Shown here one piece after another: positions 50,549 through 59,308 of a stretch of DNA of 64,000 nt. Made by a program: the position numbers and the translations under genes. Numbering within the stretch: position 1 is the first letter of the stretch; each line of letters opens with the position of its first letter. The DNA lies in NCBI GenBank assembly GCA_020634515.1, contig JACKBL010000009.1:1-64000 (forward strand), in the 5' to 3' direction. Under the pieces are notes generated by a model, which saw only the letters and a list, made by a program, of their open reading frames with translations, was not told the DNA's origin and ran no database searches. Source of the stretch: Ardenticatenales bacterium (GTDB lineage Bacteria > Chloroflexota > Anaerolineae > Promineifilales > Promineifilaceae).

Positions 50549-51853
50549 TCAGGCAGTGTGAGGGTGCATCTCCACGAAGTAGCTCTGGCACGCCTCGTCA
50601 ATCAGATCGGGCGTCAGGCGGGGGGGCGTACTTTCATAGTTGCAGATGGAGACCAGCGTCTTCAAAATATCGCGGGGATGCACCGCCTGCAACTCCCGCC
50701 GCGGCTCACGATACCATTTGTTGAGCAGGTGGAGGAATCCATCCTTATCAAAAGGTACGCGATACTGCTGGCAGGCGCTATTGAAAATCTGGTAGAAGAG
50801 CCGCTCATCAGGGGCGGTTACTTCTACTTTCATCTGAATACGGCGCAGGAAGGCGTTGTCCACTAATTCGCCGGGGTCCAGGTTAGTGGAAAAGACGATT
50901 AGTTGGCGAAATGGGTATTCCAGGACCTGCCCTGACTGCAAGCGCAAGAAGTCAATGCGGTTCTCCAGGGGGACAATCCAGCGGTTGAGAAGTTGCTGTG
51001 GGCTGAGTTGCTGCCGCCCAAAGTCGTCGATGAGGAACATGCCGCCGTTGGCTTTGAGTTGGAGGGGGGCCTCGTAGAATTTGGCGATTGGCTCAAAGCG
51101 CACTTCCAGGGCTTCCATGATCAGTTCACCGCCGACCATGACGGCGGGGCGTTGGAAGAGGCCCCAGCGAGCATCTACGCGCCCAAATTCGGCGTTGGTG
51201 AATTCGTCCTGGGGCACGGGTTCGTGGTAGAGGGGGTCGAATATCTTCACGATGTGGCCGCCGACGGTGACGGCGTAGGGGAGCCAGATGGGGGTGCTGC
51301 CGGCAATAAGCCGGGCGATGGCCTGGGCAATGGTGGTTTTGCCGTTACCAGAGGGACCGTAGAGGAAGAGGGAAGTGCCGGCATTTACCGCTGGACCAAT
51401 GCGTCGGTGAAATGTATCCGGCAAGATTAGATGCTGCAACGCCCGTTTCACATCCGCCGGACGCACGTGCGCCCACTCCTGCGTTTGAAGCTGGATCGCC
51501 CGATTATACGAATCAATATCCACCGGGGCCGCGTCCATGTATTGTGAACGGGCAATTGCATCTCGCGCCCGTTCCCCCCCCTCATCCGTCAGGCGATACG
51601 CATAACTGAGCCGTCCCAACGATCCCGTCCGCGCAATTTCTACCAGGTGTTCCTGCTTCATGCGCGTCAGAAACTCGTCCAAAAGCTGGGCGTGAATCTT
51701 TATCACTTCGACGAAGCGGGCTACCGTTACCTCTCCCTCGCTAAACAGCAGGCGATAAATCAGGTCTGTTACGATTACGGACGGGATACCCAACTCCGCC
51801 ATGGAAGCTGGGCGACCGATCACTTGTTTCAGGGTAACGTTATCGGGTAACAA
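50549..51853 (-). CDS. AAA+ ATPase with N-terminal winged-helix-like region
   Basis: 434 residues. Residues 20-110 look like a helical DNA-binding or adaptor domain (LLDEFLTRMKQEHLVEIAR, SYAYRLTDEGGERARD). AAA+ core: Walker A YGPSGNGKTTIAQAIARL (about 170), Walker B GGMFLIDDFGRQQLS (about 272), sensor 1 LIVFSTNLDP and a lid ending HPRDILKTL. Start TTG 51853 is preferred because GAGGAG lies seven bases upstream; ATG 51802 (MAELGIPSV) is an alternative. Partner and role are unknown. It is 306 bases past the gyrA stop, after gyrA's terminator. Confidence 0.85.
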   Translation of the reverse strand: MLPDNVTLKQVIGRPASMAELGIPSVIVTDLIYRLLFSEGEVTVARFVEVIKIHAQLLDEFLTRMKQEHLVEIARTGSLGRLSYAYRLTDEGGERARDAIARSQYMDAAPVDIDSYNRAIQLQTQEWAHVRPADVKRALQHLILPDTFHRRIGPAVNAGTSLFLYGPSGNGKTTIAQAIARLIAGSTPIWLPYAVTVGGHIVKIFDPLYHEPVPQDEFTNAEFGRVDARWGLFQRPAVMVGGELIMEALEVRFEPIAKFYEAPLQLKANGGMFLIDDFGRQQLSPQQLLNRWIVPLENRIDFLRLQSGQVLEYPFRQLIVFSTNLDPGELVDNAFLRRIQMKVEVTAPDERLFYQIFNSACQQYRVPFDKDGFLHLLNKWYREPRRELQAVHPRDILKTLVSICNYESTPPRLTPDLIDEACQSYFVEMHPHTA

Positions 51854-52005
51854 AGGGACACTCCTCGTGCAAACAGGAAAATCGGGCAAATGAAAACTAT
51901 CGCCGGATTTGGCATACCGGGCAAACTTCCGCTTTATTATGAGCCGGACCCCCCACAATTCGTATAAGACATTGGTATGACAGCGCCGACGCGCGTTTCC
52001 GCCAA

Positions 52006-52048
52006 CAAAAAAGGGCGTGTGGGCGGCATTATCCGCCCACACGCCCTT
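52006..52048 (-). terminator. Rho-independent terminator of gyrA
   Basis: On the minus strand a perfect 16-bp stem (AAGGGCGTGTGGGCGG with CCGCCCACACGCCCTT) and a six-base loop, ending in a T-run. It lies about 110 bases past the gyrA stop. Confidence 0.95.
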
Positions 52049-52159
52049 CTGCTTTCCGACTTCATCACAAATGTATCAACCTGTTTTCCCGCAAGGCAAC
52101 GGCTACCCCACTCGTGGCCTGAGCTTACGGTGGGAGCACCTGGATACCCACCTTTGACC

Positions 52160-54628
52160 TTATTCCTCGCTATCATTCACGCGGGAGAGCCGGCCTTCGC
52201 GGATAACGGCCACCGAAGCGACGGTATCGCCATCATTCATGTCCATCACGCGCACGCCCTGGGCGTAGCGTCCCTGGCGGGAAATCGTGTTTACCGGCGT
52301 GCGCAAGATAATGCCGTTACCGGAAATGCACGTCACCTCATCATCCTCCAGCACCACCCGCGCGCCCACGATTCGATCCCGGCGATCCGTCAGATTCATG
52401 ACCGTCACGCCCTGGCCGTAGCGCCCTTGCGTGCGAAATTCGTCCAGGTCGGTGCGTTTGCCATAGCCGTTTTCCGTGATCAAGAGCAAATCAGACTGAT
52501 CCAACACCACATCCGCGGCGGCAATGAGATCGTTGTCCGTCAGCTTCATGGCGTAGACGCCCTGTGCGGTGCGCCCCATGGCGCGCACGTCGCCTTCATA
52601 GAAGCGAATCCCCTTCCCCTGTTCACTGACCAGGATCAGGTCTTGCTCCCCTTGCGTCATCTTCACCCAGCCTAACTCGTCATCGTCCTCCAGGTTGATG
52701 GCGATCAGGCCTGTGGAGCGGACATTGCTGAAGGCGCCGACTTCCGTGCGCTTGATGCGCCCCTTGCGCGTGACCATCGTCAGATATTCGGCGTCGTCGA
52801 AGTTATGCACGGGCAAGGCCACGGTGATGCGCTCGTCTTGTTCCAGGGGCAAGATGTTCATGAGAGACGTGCCCTTGGCGGTGCGGTCCAGTTCGGGAAT
52901 CTGGTACGCTTTTTCCGCGTACACTTTGCCCTTGTTGGAGAAGTAGAGAATGGTGTTGAGCGTGCCGGCAGCAAACAGGTGTGCCAGTTCATCTTCTTCG
53001 CGCCGTCCGGCCCCAATCAACCCCTTGCCGCCGCGCTGCTGCAAACGATACGCGGCCACCGGCGTGCGCTTCACGTAGCCGCGCTGGGTGATGGAGATCA
53101 GAACATCCTCATCCTGGATCAGGTCCTCCATGCGCAGTTCCGCATCCAGGCCAGGAGCGATTTGCGTGCGGCGGGCGTCGCCATATTTTTCTTTCAGGTC
53201 AATCACGTCTTCGCGGACGAGGGCCAGAATTCTGTCGCGGTCGGCCAGCAGTTCTTCCAGGTAGGAGATGCGGGCGGTGATTTCGTTGTACTCATCTTCG
53301 ATTTTGCGCTGCTCCAGGGCGGCCAGACGGCGCAGTTGCATGTCCAGGATGGCCGTGGCTTGCGGCTCGGTGAGGCCAAAACGCTCCATGAGGCGCTCTT
53401 TGGCCATGTCGGCGTCGGGGGCGCGGCGGATGGTTTCAATAACGGCATCCAGGTACTCGATGGCCTTGAGCAGGCCTTCCAGGATGTGCTGCCGTTTGCG
53501 TGCTTTGTCCAGTTCAAACTGGGTGCGGCGGGTGATGACGACGGCGCGGTGGTCGATGTAGATTTGCAGTGCCCGCTTCAGGGAGAGGAGGCGGGGGTTG
53601 CGGTCTACCAGGGCCAACATTTGGACGCCGAAGGTGCTTTGCAGGGCGGTGTGTTTGTAGAGTTGGTTGAGGACTTTGAGGGGTTGCGTGCCTCGTTTTA
53701 GTTCGATGATGATGGAGATGCCGTCCCGGTCGGATTCGTCGCGCAGGTCGGAAATGTCGGGAAGTTTGCCGGCACGGGCCAGCTCCGCGATTTTCTCAAT
53801 CAACCCCGACTTGTTCACCTGGAAGGGGATTTCCGTGACGTTGATGCGCTGCCGCTCCGACTTTCCGGGCATATCCTCAATTGTTGCCCTGGCGCGCATG
53901 ACAATGCGCCCGCGTCCCGTGGCATAGGCGGAGCGAATCCCTTCTGTGCCCACGATCAGGCCCGCCGTGGGGAAGTCCGGCCCCTTGACGAACTGCATCA
54001 AATCTTCAACGGTGATGTCGTCCTGGGTTTCCTGGTTGTCCAGCAGGTAGCAGATGGCGTCGCAGACTTCGCTCAGATTGTGCGGCGGCACGTTGGTTGC
54101 CATGCCCACGGCGATGCCGGAGGAACCATTGATGAGGAGGTTTGGCAGACGTGCCGGCAAAACCAACGGTTCCTTCTCGCTGCCATCAAAATTCTCGCCA
54201 AAATCAACCGTATTTTGGTCAATATCCTGCAGCAGCTCCATGGCAATGCGGCTGAGGCGGGCTTCTGTGTAACGCATGGCCGCCGCCCCATCCCCATCAA
54301 TGCTGCCAAAGTTGCCCTGCCCATCCACCAGTGGGTAGCGCAGCGAGAAATCCTGCGCCATGCGCACCATGGCATCATAGACCGCCGCGTCGCTGTGCGG
54401 GTGATATTTGCCCAGCACCTCGCCCACGATACGGGCGCTCTTGCGGTGTGGGGAGTTGGGGCGCACGCCCATGCTGTTCATGGCGTACAAAATGCGCCGA
54501 TGCACAGGCTTGAGGCCGTCGCAGGCATCGGGCAAGGCGCGGGCCACGATCACGCTCATGGCGTAATCGAGATAAGCGTTCCGCATCTCCTTGTTAATGT
54601 CTACGCTGCTGACTGTACCGATGTTCAA
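52160..54628 (-). CDS. gyrA: DNA gyrase subunit A
   Basis: Breakage-reunion subunit of gyrase, introducing negative supercoils. 822 residues. Catalytic Tyr120 is in AAMRYTEARLS. The GyrA box QRGGKG in the C-terminal wrapping domain separates it from ParC. In the quinolone-determining region (KYHPHSDAAVYD) the position equal to E. coli Ser83 is Ala81. TTG 54628 is preferred (GGAGGTT five bases upstream; reads MNIGTVSSVDINKEMRNAYL); ATG 54586 would shorten it by 14 residues. gyrB is not in the window. Confidence 0.97.
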   Translation of the reverse strand: MNIGTVSSVDINKEMRNAYLDYAMSVIVARALPDACDGLKPVHRRILYAMNSMGVRPNSPHRKSARIVGEVLGKYHPHSDAAVYDAMVRMAQDFSLRYPLVDGQGNFGSIDGDGAAAMRYTEARLSRIAMELLQDIDQNTVDFGENFDGSEKEPLVLPARLPNLLINGSSGIAVGMATNVPPHNLSEVCDAICYLLDNQETQDDITVEDLMQFVKGPDFPTAGLIVGTEGIRSAYATGRGRIVMRARATIEDMPGKSERQRINVTEIPFQVNKSGLIEKIAELARAGKLPDISDLRDESDRDGISIIIELKRGTQPLKVLNQLYKHTALQSTFGVQMLALVDRNPRLLSLKRALQIYIDHRAVVITRRTQFELDKARKRQHILEGLLKAIEYLDAVIETIRRAPDADMAKERLMERFGLTEPQATAILDMQLRRLAALEQRKIEDEYNEITARISYLEELLADRDRILALVREDVIDLKEKYGDARRTQIAPGLDAELRMEDLIQDEDVLISITQRGYVKRTPVAAYRLQQRGGKGLIGAGRREEDELAHLFAAGTLNTILYFSNKGKVYAEKAYQIPELDRTAKGTSLMNILPLEQDERITVALPVHNFDDAEYLTMVTRKGRIKRTEVGAFSNVRSTGLIAINLEDDDELGWVKMTQGEQDLILVSEQGKGIRFYEGDVRAMGRTAQGVYAMKLTDNDLIAAADVVLDQSDLLLITENGYGKRTDLDEFRTQGRYGQGVTVMNLTDRRDRIVGARVVLEDDEVTCISGNGIILRTPVNTISRQGRYAQGVRVMDMNDGDTVASVAVIREGRLSRVNDSEE

Positions 54629-54687
54629 GGCAACCTCCACGTTCGCTATCAGGCCAGTAAAACCGGGCCTTTTTCCCCGGATAAGGA

Positions 54688-54775
54688 CTGACGATGAAAT
54701 AAAGTACGTAATTGCATCGTCAGTTTGAAGGAACGGTAAGGAAACAACTCCGTTGTCTTGCTTAAATTCCGTTCC
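54688..54775 (+). other. Two-hairpin structured element, copy 2
   Basis: Hairpin 1: CTGACGATG (54688-54696) with CATCGTCAG (54715-54723). Hairpin 2: GGAACGG (54730-54736) with CCGTTCC (54769-54775), around the same GGTAAGGAAACAAC and GTTGTCTT core as copy 1. An extra outer stem pairs TTTCCCCGGAT (near 54672) with ATCCGGGAAA (near 54781), making a possible three-way junction. It sits between divergent gyrA and the VIT/VWA gene. Confidence 0.7.
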
Positions 54776-54972
54776 TACGCATCCGGGAAAATAAAAAAAT
54801 GCCACCAAAAAAGGGGTGGCATTTCACCCATAGAATTGTACCTTATTCCTCCTATTTTTACGAGTTTTGCCGAACCCGCGGCCGGGTAACAAGGGGAGGA
54901 GCGGGGGAACTTTCCGTTTCTCCCCGGCGTCTGATTCACAGATTTACACATCAATCAAAGGAGCAAAAAGTG

Positions 54973-57288
54973 ATGAAGAAGTTGTGGTTTGTGCTATTGT
55001 GCTTGTTGGGGTGGGTGATGCCGGCATCCGCCCAAGAACCCGTCCCCATTGTCCCCCCCGAACCCCCCATCTGGCATTTCGACGGCCTGCGTATCGCCTA
55101 CCAGCGCGTCAACGTCACCATCGCCGACCAGGTCGCCACCACCCACATTGACCAGCTATTCGTCAACGACAACGACTGGATGCTGGAAGGAACCTACCTC
55201 TTTCCCCTGCCCCCTGGCGCAACCGTTTCCCAATTAACCATGTGGGTAGACGGCACGCCCATCGAAGCCAAAATCCTGCAAAAAGATGAGGCGCGCGCCA
55301 TCTACGACCAGATTGTGCGCCAATTGCGCGACCCCGCGCTGCTGGAGTATGTGGGCAGCAGCGCCATCCAGGCGAATGTGTTCCCCATCCCCGCCCGCGC
55401 CGAGCGACGGATTGAGATCGAATACAGCCAGATTTTGCCCGCCGACAACGGCCTCCTCCACTTCACCTACCCCCAATCCACCCACCTTTACACCAACACC
55501 CCCCTGGACGAACAGAGCATCCACGTGGACCTCACCTCTCAGCAGGCCATTCGCGCCATCTACTCTCCCAGCCATCCCGTTTCCATGGACCGCGACGGTG
55601 AATTCCACGCTCTTGTCGGTTACGAAGCCAGCCGCGTCACGCCGGAGCAGGATTTCGAGCTATACTACACCGTCTCCCCCGAAAATATCGGCCTCAACCT
55701 CCTCAGCTACAAAGAAGCGGGGCAAGATGGCTTTTTCCTCATGTTGGTGGCTCCGCGCATTGAGGTGGACCCGAACGAAGTCGTCGCCAAAGATGTCGTC
55801 ATCGTGCTGGACACGTCGGGCAGCATGGAAGGGCAAAAGTTGGCGCAGGCGAAAGTGGCCGCGCGCTACGTGATTGACCATCTGAATGCGGAAGATCGCT
55901 ACAACATCGTCGCCTTCAGCACGGGCGCGCGTTCCTTCATGCCCGATCTGACGCCCGCCACCAGCCGCGTGGATTACGCCGGCTTCATTGATAACCTGGA
56001 AGCGGTGGGCGGCACGAATATCAGCCTGGCCCTGCTGGAAGCAATGGGGCAGGGTGACGCGGAACGCCCGCTGACCATCCTTTTCCTCACGGATGGGCTG
56101 GCGACCGAAGGGATCACAGACACGCCCCAGCTTCTCAATGCGGTTGACCAGGCGGCTCCCAGCAGTGCGCGCCTGTTTGCCTTTGGCGTGGGGGACGACG
56201 TGGACACGATCCTGCTGGACAGTCTGGCGGCGGATCATCGCGGGGCGACGACTTATGTGCGCCCCAATCAGGCGGTGGACGAGGCGGTGAGCGGTTTCTA
56301 CGCCAAGGTAAGTACGCCGGTGCTGGCGGATGTGCAACTGACAGTGGATGGGGTGACGGTGGAGCAGTTGTATCCGCCGACGCTGCCTGATCTTTTTGCC
56401 GGCACGCAACTCATCATCGCCGGTCGTTATCGCGCGGGCGGCCCGGCCACCATCACCCTCAGTGGCCAGGTCAACGGCCAGCCGCAAACCTTCACCTACA
56501 GCGACAACCGCTTCCGCGACAGCGGCGGTGACGACTTTATTCCCCGCCTTTGGGCCACCCGCGCCATCGGCCACCTGCTCAACGAAATCCGCCTGCATGG
56601 CGAGAACGCGGAACTGGTGCAAAGCGTGGTCAACCTGAGCATCCGCTACGGCATCATCACCCCCTACACCAGCTACTTGATCGAGGAAAACGACATCTTC
56701 AGCCAGCTTGGACGGGAGTCGGTGATGGAGGAAGCCGCCGCCGACTTCGCCGCGCCCAAAGAAGCCAGCGGCTCCGCGGCGGTAGATGCCGCCGCCATGG
56801 CCGGCGCGCTTTCCGAAGCGGAAGCACCGCAACCCGCGCCCGGCCTGAACACCGGCGATGGCGAAGCGGTCGCCGCGCGGCAGATGGTGCGGCTGGTGGG
56901 CAGCAAAACGTTCGTCTACCGCGGCGGTGTCTGGACGGACACCACTTTTGACGCGGACACGATGCCGCCCCAGCCCGTGCCCTTCGCCAGCGACGCTTAT
57001 TTCGACCTGCTCAACACCCTCCCCGAACTGGGACAGTACCTGGCATTGGGCGCGCAAGTGCTGGTGGTACACGAGCAAACGGCGTATCAGATCATGCCCG
57101 ACGCGGATGTTGCCCCCATCACGCCGCAGCCGACGACGGCCAGCGGCGAACCTGCCGCCAGCGCCACGCCGCCATCTGTCCAGACCACTTCTACGACAAC
57201 GCCTGCCGGCAAAAGCGGACCCTGCACCGCCGCCTTCATCGCCCCACTCCTCCTCCTGGGCGCGGGCCTGCTCCGCCGCCGCCGATAG
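54973..57288 (+). CDS. VIT and VWA domain surface protein with C-terminal anchor
   Basis: 771 residues. Signal peptide WFVLLCLLGWVMPASA (cleaved near residue 20). VIT domain at ~40-170 (MLEGTYLFPLPPGATVSQL; DQIVRQLRDPALLEY). VWA domain at ~275-440 with MIDAS VVIVLDTSGSMEG. A linker rich in Ala/Glu follows. The C-terminus is a tripartite tail: GKSGPCTAAFIAPLLLLGAG then LLRRRR, like sorting signals that are cleaved or lipid-anchored at a Cys. Ribosome-binding site AAGGAG lies nine bases upstream. The protein is probably displayed outside the cell, where VIT/VWA proteins bind other proteins in a metal-dependent way. Confidence 0.93.
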   Translation: MKKLWFVLLCLLGWVMPASAQEPVPIVPPEPPIWHFDGLRIAYQRVNVTIADQVATTHIDQLFVNDNDWMLEGTYLFPLPPGATVSQLTMWVDGTPIEAKILQKDEARAIYDQIVRQLRDPALLEYVGSSAIQANVFPIPARAERRIEIEYSQILPADNGLLHFTYPQSTHLYTNTPLDEQSIHVDLTSQQAIRAIYSPSHPVSMDRDGEFHALVGYEASRVTPEQDFELYYTVSPENIGLNLLSYKEAGQDGFFLMLVAPRIEVDPNEVVAKDVVIVLDTSGSMEGQKLAQAKVAARYVIDHLNAEDRYNIVAFSTGARSFMPDLTPATSRVDYAGFIDNLEAVGGTNISLALLEAMGQGDAERPLTILFLTDGLATEGITDTPQLLNAVDQAAPSSARLFAFGVGDDVDTILLDSLAADHRGATTYVRPNQAVDEAVSGFYAKVSTPVLADVQLTVDGVTVEQLYPPTLPDLFAGTQLIIAGRYRAGGPATITLSGQVNGQPQTFTYSDNRFRDSGGDDFIPRLWATRAIGHLLNEIRLHGENAELVQSVVNLSIRYGIITPYTSYLIEENDIFSQLGRESVMEEAAADFAAPKEASGSAAVDAAAMAGALSEAEAPQPAPGLNTGDGEAVAARQMVRLVGSKTFVYRGGVWTDTTFDADTMPPQPVPFASDAYFDLLNTLPELGQYLALGAQVLVVHEQTAYQIMPDADVAPITPQPTTASGEPAASATPPSVQTTSTTTPAGKSGPCTAAFIAPLLLLGAGLLRRRR

Positions 57289-57292
57289 TCGT

Positions 57293-57325
57293 AAAAACCG
57301 GGTTTTTGCAAAAAACCCGGTTTTT
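57293..57325. terminator. AAACCGGG palindrome after the VIT/VWA gene
   Basis: AAAAACCGGGTTTTT and AAAAACCCGGTTTTT pair around GCA. The T-run at the end fits a terminator for the plus-strand gene 5 bases upstream. Confidence 0.82.
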
Positions 57326-57367
57326 CGGTCTTTCACGTTAGTTGTTTGCTTTTTGCAACTGATCGTT

Positions 57368-57395
57368 TTGCATGGAATTTGCGATTTGCTACAAT
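57368..57395 (+). promoter_or_regulatory. Promoter of the toxin-antitoxin pair
   Basis: TTGCAT at 57368-57373, 16-base spacer, TACAAT at 57390-57395 (five of six at -10). The predicted start of transcription, about seven bases on, falls on the A of the toxin ATG at 57402, which lacks a ribosome-binding site. A leaderless mRNA is therefore likely. Confidence 0.65.
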
Positions 57396-57401
57396 TCTTG
57401 C

Positions 57402-57659
57402 ATGTACGACCTTGTCTTCAGCAAACAGGCGACCAAAGCATTGCGTAAAGCGCCGGCCGTTTTATCGCAGCGCATTCGCAAACAACTTGCTCAGATAGCC
57501 GCGGACCCTTATGGCTTTCATAGCAGTGTCACAAAATTGCAGGGACGTCCAGGTTATCGCGCGCGCATTGGCGATTGGCGCGTGATTTATGAGATTCAAG
57601 ATGACCGGTTGGTCATTCTCGTTTTGAGAATAGCCCCGCGTGGTGAGGTGTATCAATGA
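57402..57659 (+). CDS. RelE/ParE-type toxin
   Basis: 85 residues: MYDLVFSKQATKALRKAP, RIRKQLAQIAADPYG, KLQGRPGYRARIGDWRVIYE, then LVILVLRIAPRGEVYQ. This is the standard RelE/ParE fold, and the conserved R...G.WRVIY and RI..R.EVY segments are present. Such toxins act as ribosome-dependent mRNases or gyrase poisons. ATG 57402 is favoured over 57372 because family members start M-Y-x-[IL]-x-[FW]-S. The stop overlaps the antitoxin ATG (ATGA), so translation is coupled. Toxin-first order is typical of higBA-like pairs. Confidence 0.9.
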   Translation: MYDLVFSKQATKALRKAPAVLSQRIRKQLAQIAADPYGFHSSVTKLQGRPGYRARIGDWRVIYEIQDDRLVILVLRIAPRGEVYQ

Positions 57660-58024
57660 GCGTGCAGATTATTTTGCGAGACGGTCAACCAGAGTGGGCA
57701 GTGATCCCTTACGATGCTTATACGCAACTGATAGAAGATGCGGAGATGTTGGCGGATATTCGTGAATATGATGCGGCGAAACAGGCTTTGGCTGAGGGGG
57801 AGGAGTTGGTCCCGGCTGTGGTGGTGGATGCGCTGTTGGCGGGGGAGAATCCGATCAAGGTGTGGCGCAATTATCGTCAAATGACGCAGCGGGTGTTAGC
57901 GGAGAATGCCGGCATTTCCCCCGCCTACCTGTCTCAATTAGAATCAGGCGCGCGCCGGGGTTCCATGGAAACCCTAACCCGCGTCGCCCAGGCGCTAGAT
58001 CTCACGCTTGAAGACTTGAAGTAG
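57656..58024 (+). CDS. Antitoxin: Phd-like N-terminus joined to an XRE helix-turn-helix
   Basis: 122 residues. The C-terminal half is a clear XRE/Cro helix-turn-helix (VWRNYRQMTQRVLAENAGIS, PAYLSQLESGARRGSMETLT, RVAQALDLTLEDLK). The N-terminal half (QPEWAVIPYDAYTQLIEDAE, MLADIREYDAA) resembles the start of Phd/YefM antitoxins. It should bind and neutralise the upstream toxin and autorepress the promoter at 57368. A TGCCGGCA site at 57907 marks a switch from G-rich to C-rich codons inside the helix-turn-helix. Confidence 0.88.
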   Translation: MSVQIILRDGQPEWAVIPYDAYTQLIEDAEMLADIREYDAAKQALAEGEELVPAVVVDALLAGENPIKVWRNYRQMTQRVLAENAGISPAYLSQLESGARRGSMETLTRVAQALDLTLEDLK

Positions 58025-58150
58025 CTACGGCTCGCCACATGCGCTTTCTGTCTTTCATCGCAATTCGACTTGGAAACAGTCGCTTTGACTAATGCCATTG
58101 CAACATCTGCGACGGCGTCAGGTTTAGCCGCTTCTCTCCTACGAAAATAA

Positions 58151-58205
58151 TCTTCCCGGAAGCTTGGTCACGGATGATGGCCCTGGGGAGCAGCTTCCGG
58201 GAAGA
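58151..58205. repeat. Inverted repeat TCTTCCCGGAAGCT
   Basis: TCTTCCCGGAAGCT (58151-58164) and AGCTTCCGGGAAGA (58192-58205), perfect 14-base arms with a 27-base loop. Each arm is itself near-palindromic (TTCCCGGAA). A related one with TTCCTGGAAGCT/TTCCAGGAAG lies at 62363-62417. The remainder of 58025-58264 holds no gene. Confidence 0.75.
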
Positions 58206-58264
58206 TATTGTCATTTATGGTGGTGCATCGCCGCGCATGAAATTTCCTCTGAAGCCCACGCTGC

Positions 58265-58912
58265 TCACGAATCAGAATCGTCTTCCGTAAACATCTCCCA
58301 TTTGTTTTGTTTAGCTGCTTGTTCCACCTTAGACTTGGACGAATCCCGGAGCCTGGACCAGAGCCGCCCCCGCAGAATTACAATGAGGAAGATAGGCAAC
58401 AACAACAGCAGAATGAGGCGCTGGCGGTTTACGAGCGTATAATCTGGGAATAGTACCAACGACGGATCATTTGCCGGCAGCTTTCTCCCTTCAAACCGCA
58501 ACTCGTAAGTTCCAGGAGCTTCTATCTGAAAGTCAAGTAAGATGTTGCCGCGTAGCAGATCAGTGTCATACGGATCGTTCTTGATTCGATCAACAATAAC
58601 ACGCGGGGTTTCCTGCCCGGTTGAGTTATCATAAATGTGTAAATCGCCGGCAATGACGTTGCTGGCCTCCGAAATAATCCGGTACCGTCCAGAATGTGCG
58701 AAAGTCAGGGGGATGCTCTCCTGCGTCAAGGGTATGTAGACGATATTCTCAGCCGATGGTTGCCGGAAAATTCCCAATTTCTCCACCGGCAAGGCGTCCA
58801 ACCAGACCCCGAACTGACCACTATACACACCTCCAAATACAATTCCTCCTAGCAGCATAAAGATTAAGGCAATACCTACGTTGTAAACCTTCTTTTGTTG
58901 ATGCATTCTCAT
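58265..58912 (-). CDS. Membrane protein with extracellular beta-rich domain, unknown function
   Basis: 215 residues. Helix 1 is VGIALIFMLLGGIVFGGVYSG (13-33). A ~130-residue outer domain follows (IPLTFAHSGRYRIISEASNV, EAPGTYELRFEGRKLPANDP, beta-sandwich-like). Helix 2 is LILLLLLPIFLIVILRG (165-181), and the charged cytoplasmic tail ends EMFTEDDSDS. No family recognised. GGAGA lies just before ATG 58912. Codon use is less G/C-extreme than in neighbouring genes, so recent acquisition is possible. Confidence 0.75.
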   Translation of the reverse strand: MRMHQQKKVYNVGIALIFMLLGGIVFGGVYSGQFGVWLDALPVEKLGIFRQPSAENIVYIPLTQESIPLTFAHSGRYRIISEASNVIAGDLHIYDNSTGQETPRVIVDRIKNDPYDTDLLRGNILLDFQIEAPGTYELRFEGRKLPANDPSLVLFPDYTLVNRQRLILLLLLPIFLIVILRGRLWSRLRDSSKSKVEQAAKQNKWEMFTEDDSDS

Positions 58913-59308
58913 TTCTCCAATTCAACCAGTAAATATGACTCACCAGTTATCGCGTGATACGCACCACGCTCAGATACAGCGCTCCCCAAAAAGCCGATGT
59001 CCAAAAATATCAAGAACAACACGTTTCCCACACTGGAATCAGGGGCGGAACGGCGGGGCATCATCTGGATAGCTGGTGGTATAAGGGCGAGACGGCGCGG
59101 AGAATAGGTTGCCTGCCTGGACAAAGGAGTTTCCGCGCCGTCCCGCCCCTACGCCGAATGGGGTTCCATGTAGATTCTCTCTGAAGAGAATCATCGGAGC
59201 GGAAATTGAATAAGGCAACAAAGTTGGCTCCTTACCGCTCCTTCAAACTGGCGATGCAATTCACGACTCATTCTCTCGCCCGCCCTCAACGAAGTATACG
59301 CCAAGTTG
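58913..59308. other. Non-coding gap with one long hairpin
   Basis: No gene is supported. GGGCGAGACGGCGCGGA (59084-59101) pairs with TCCGCGCCGTCCCGCCC (59132-59148), one mismatch, loop ~30. This could be a terminator or repeat unit. Confidence 0.6.

Noticed and set aside
58909..59124. 71-residue minus-strand frame upstream of the 58265-58912 membrane protein
   Set aside because: It overlaps the next gene's start, has no family features, and one part is the arm of a hairpin.
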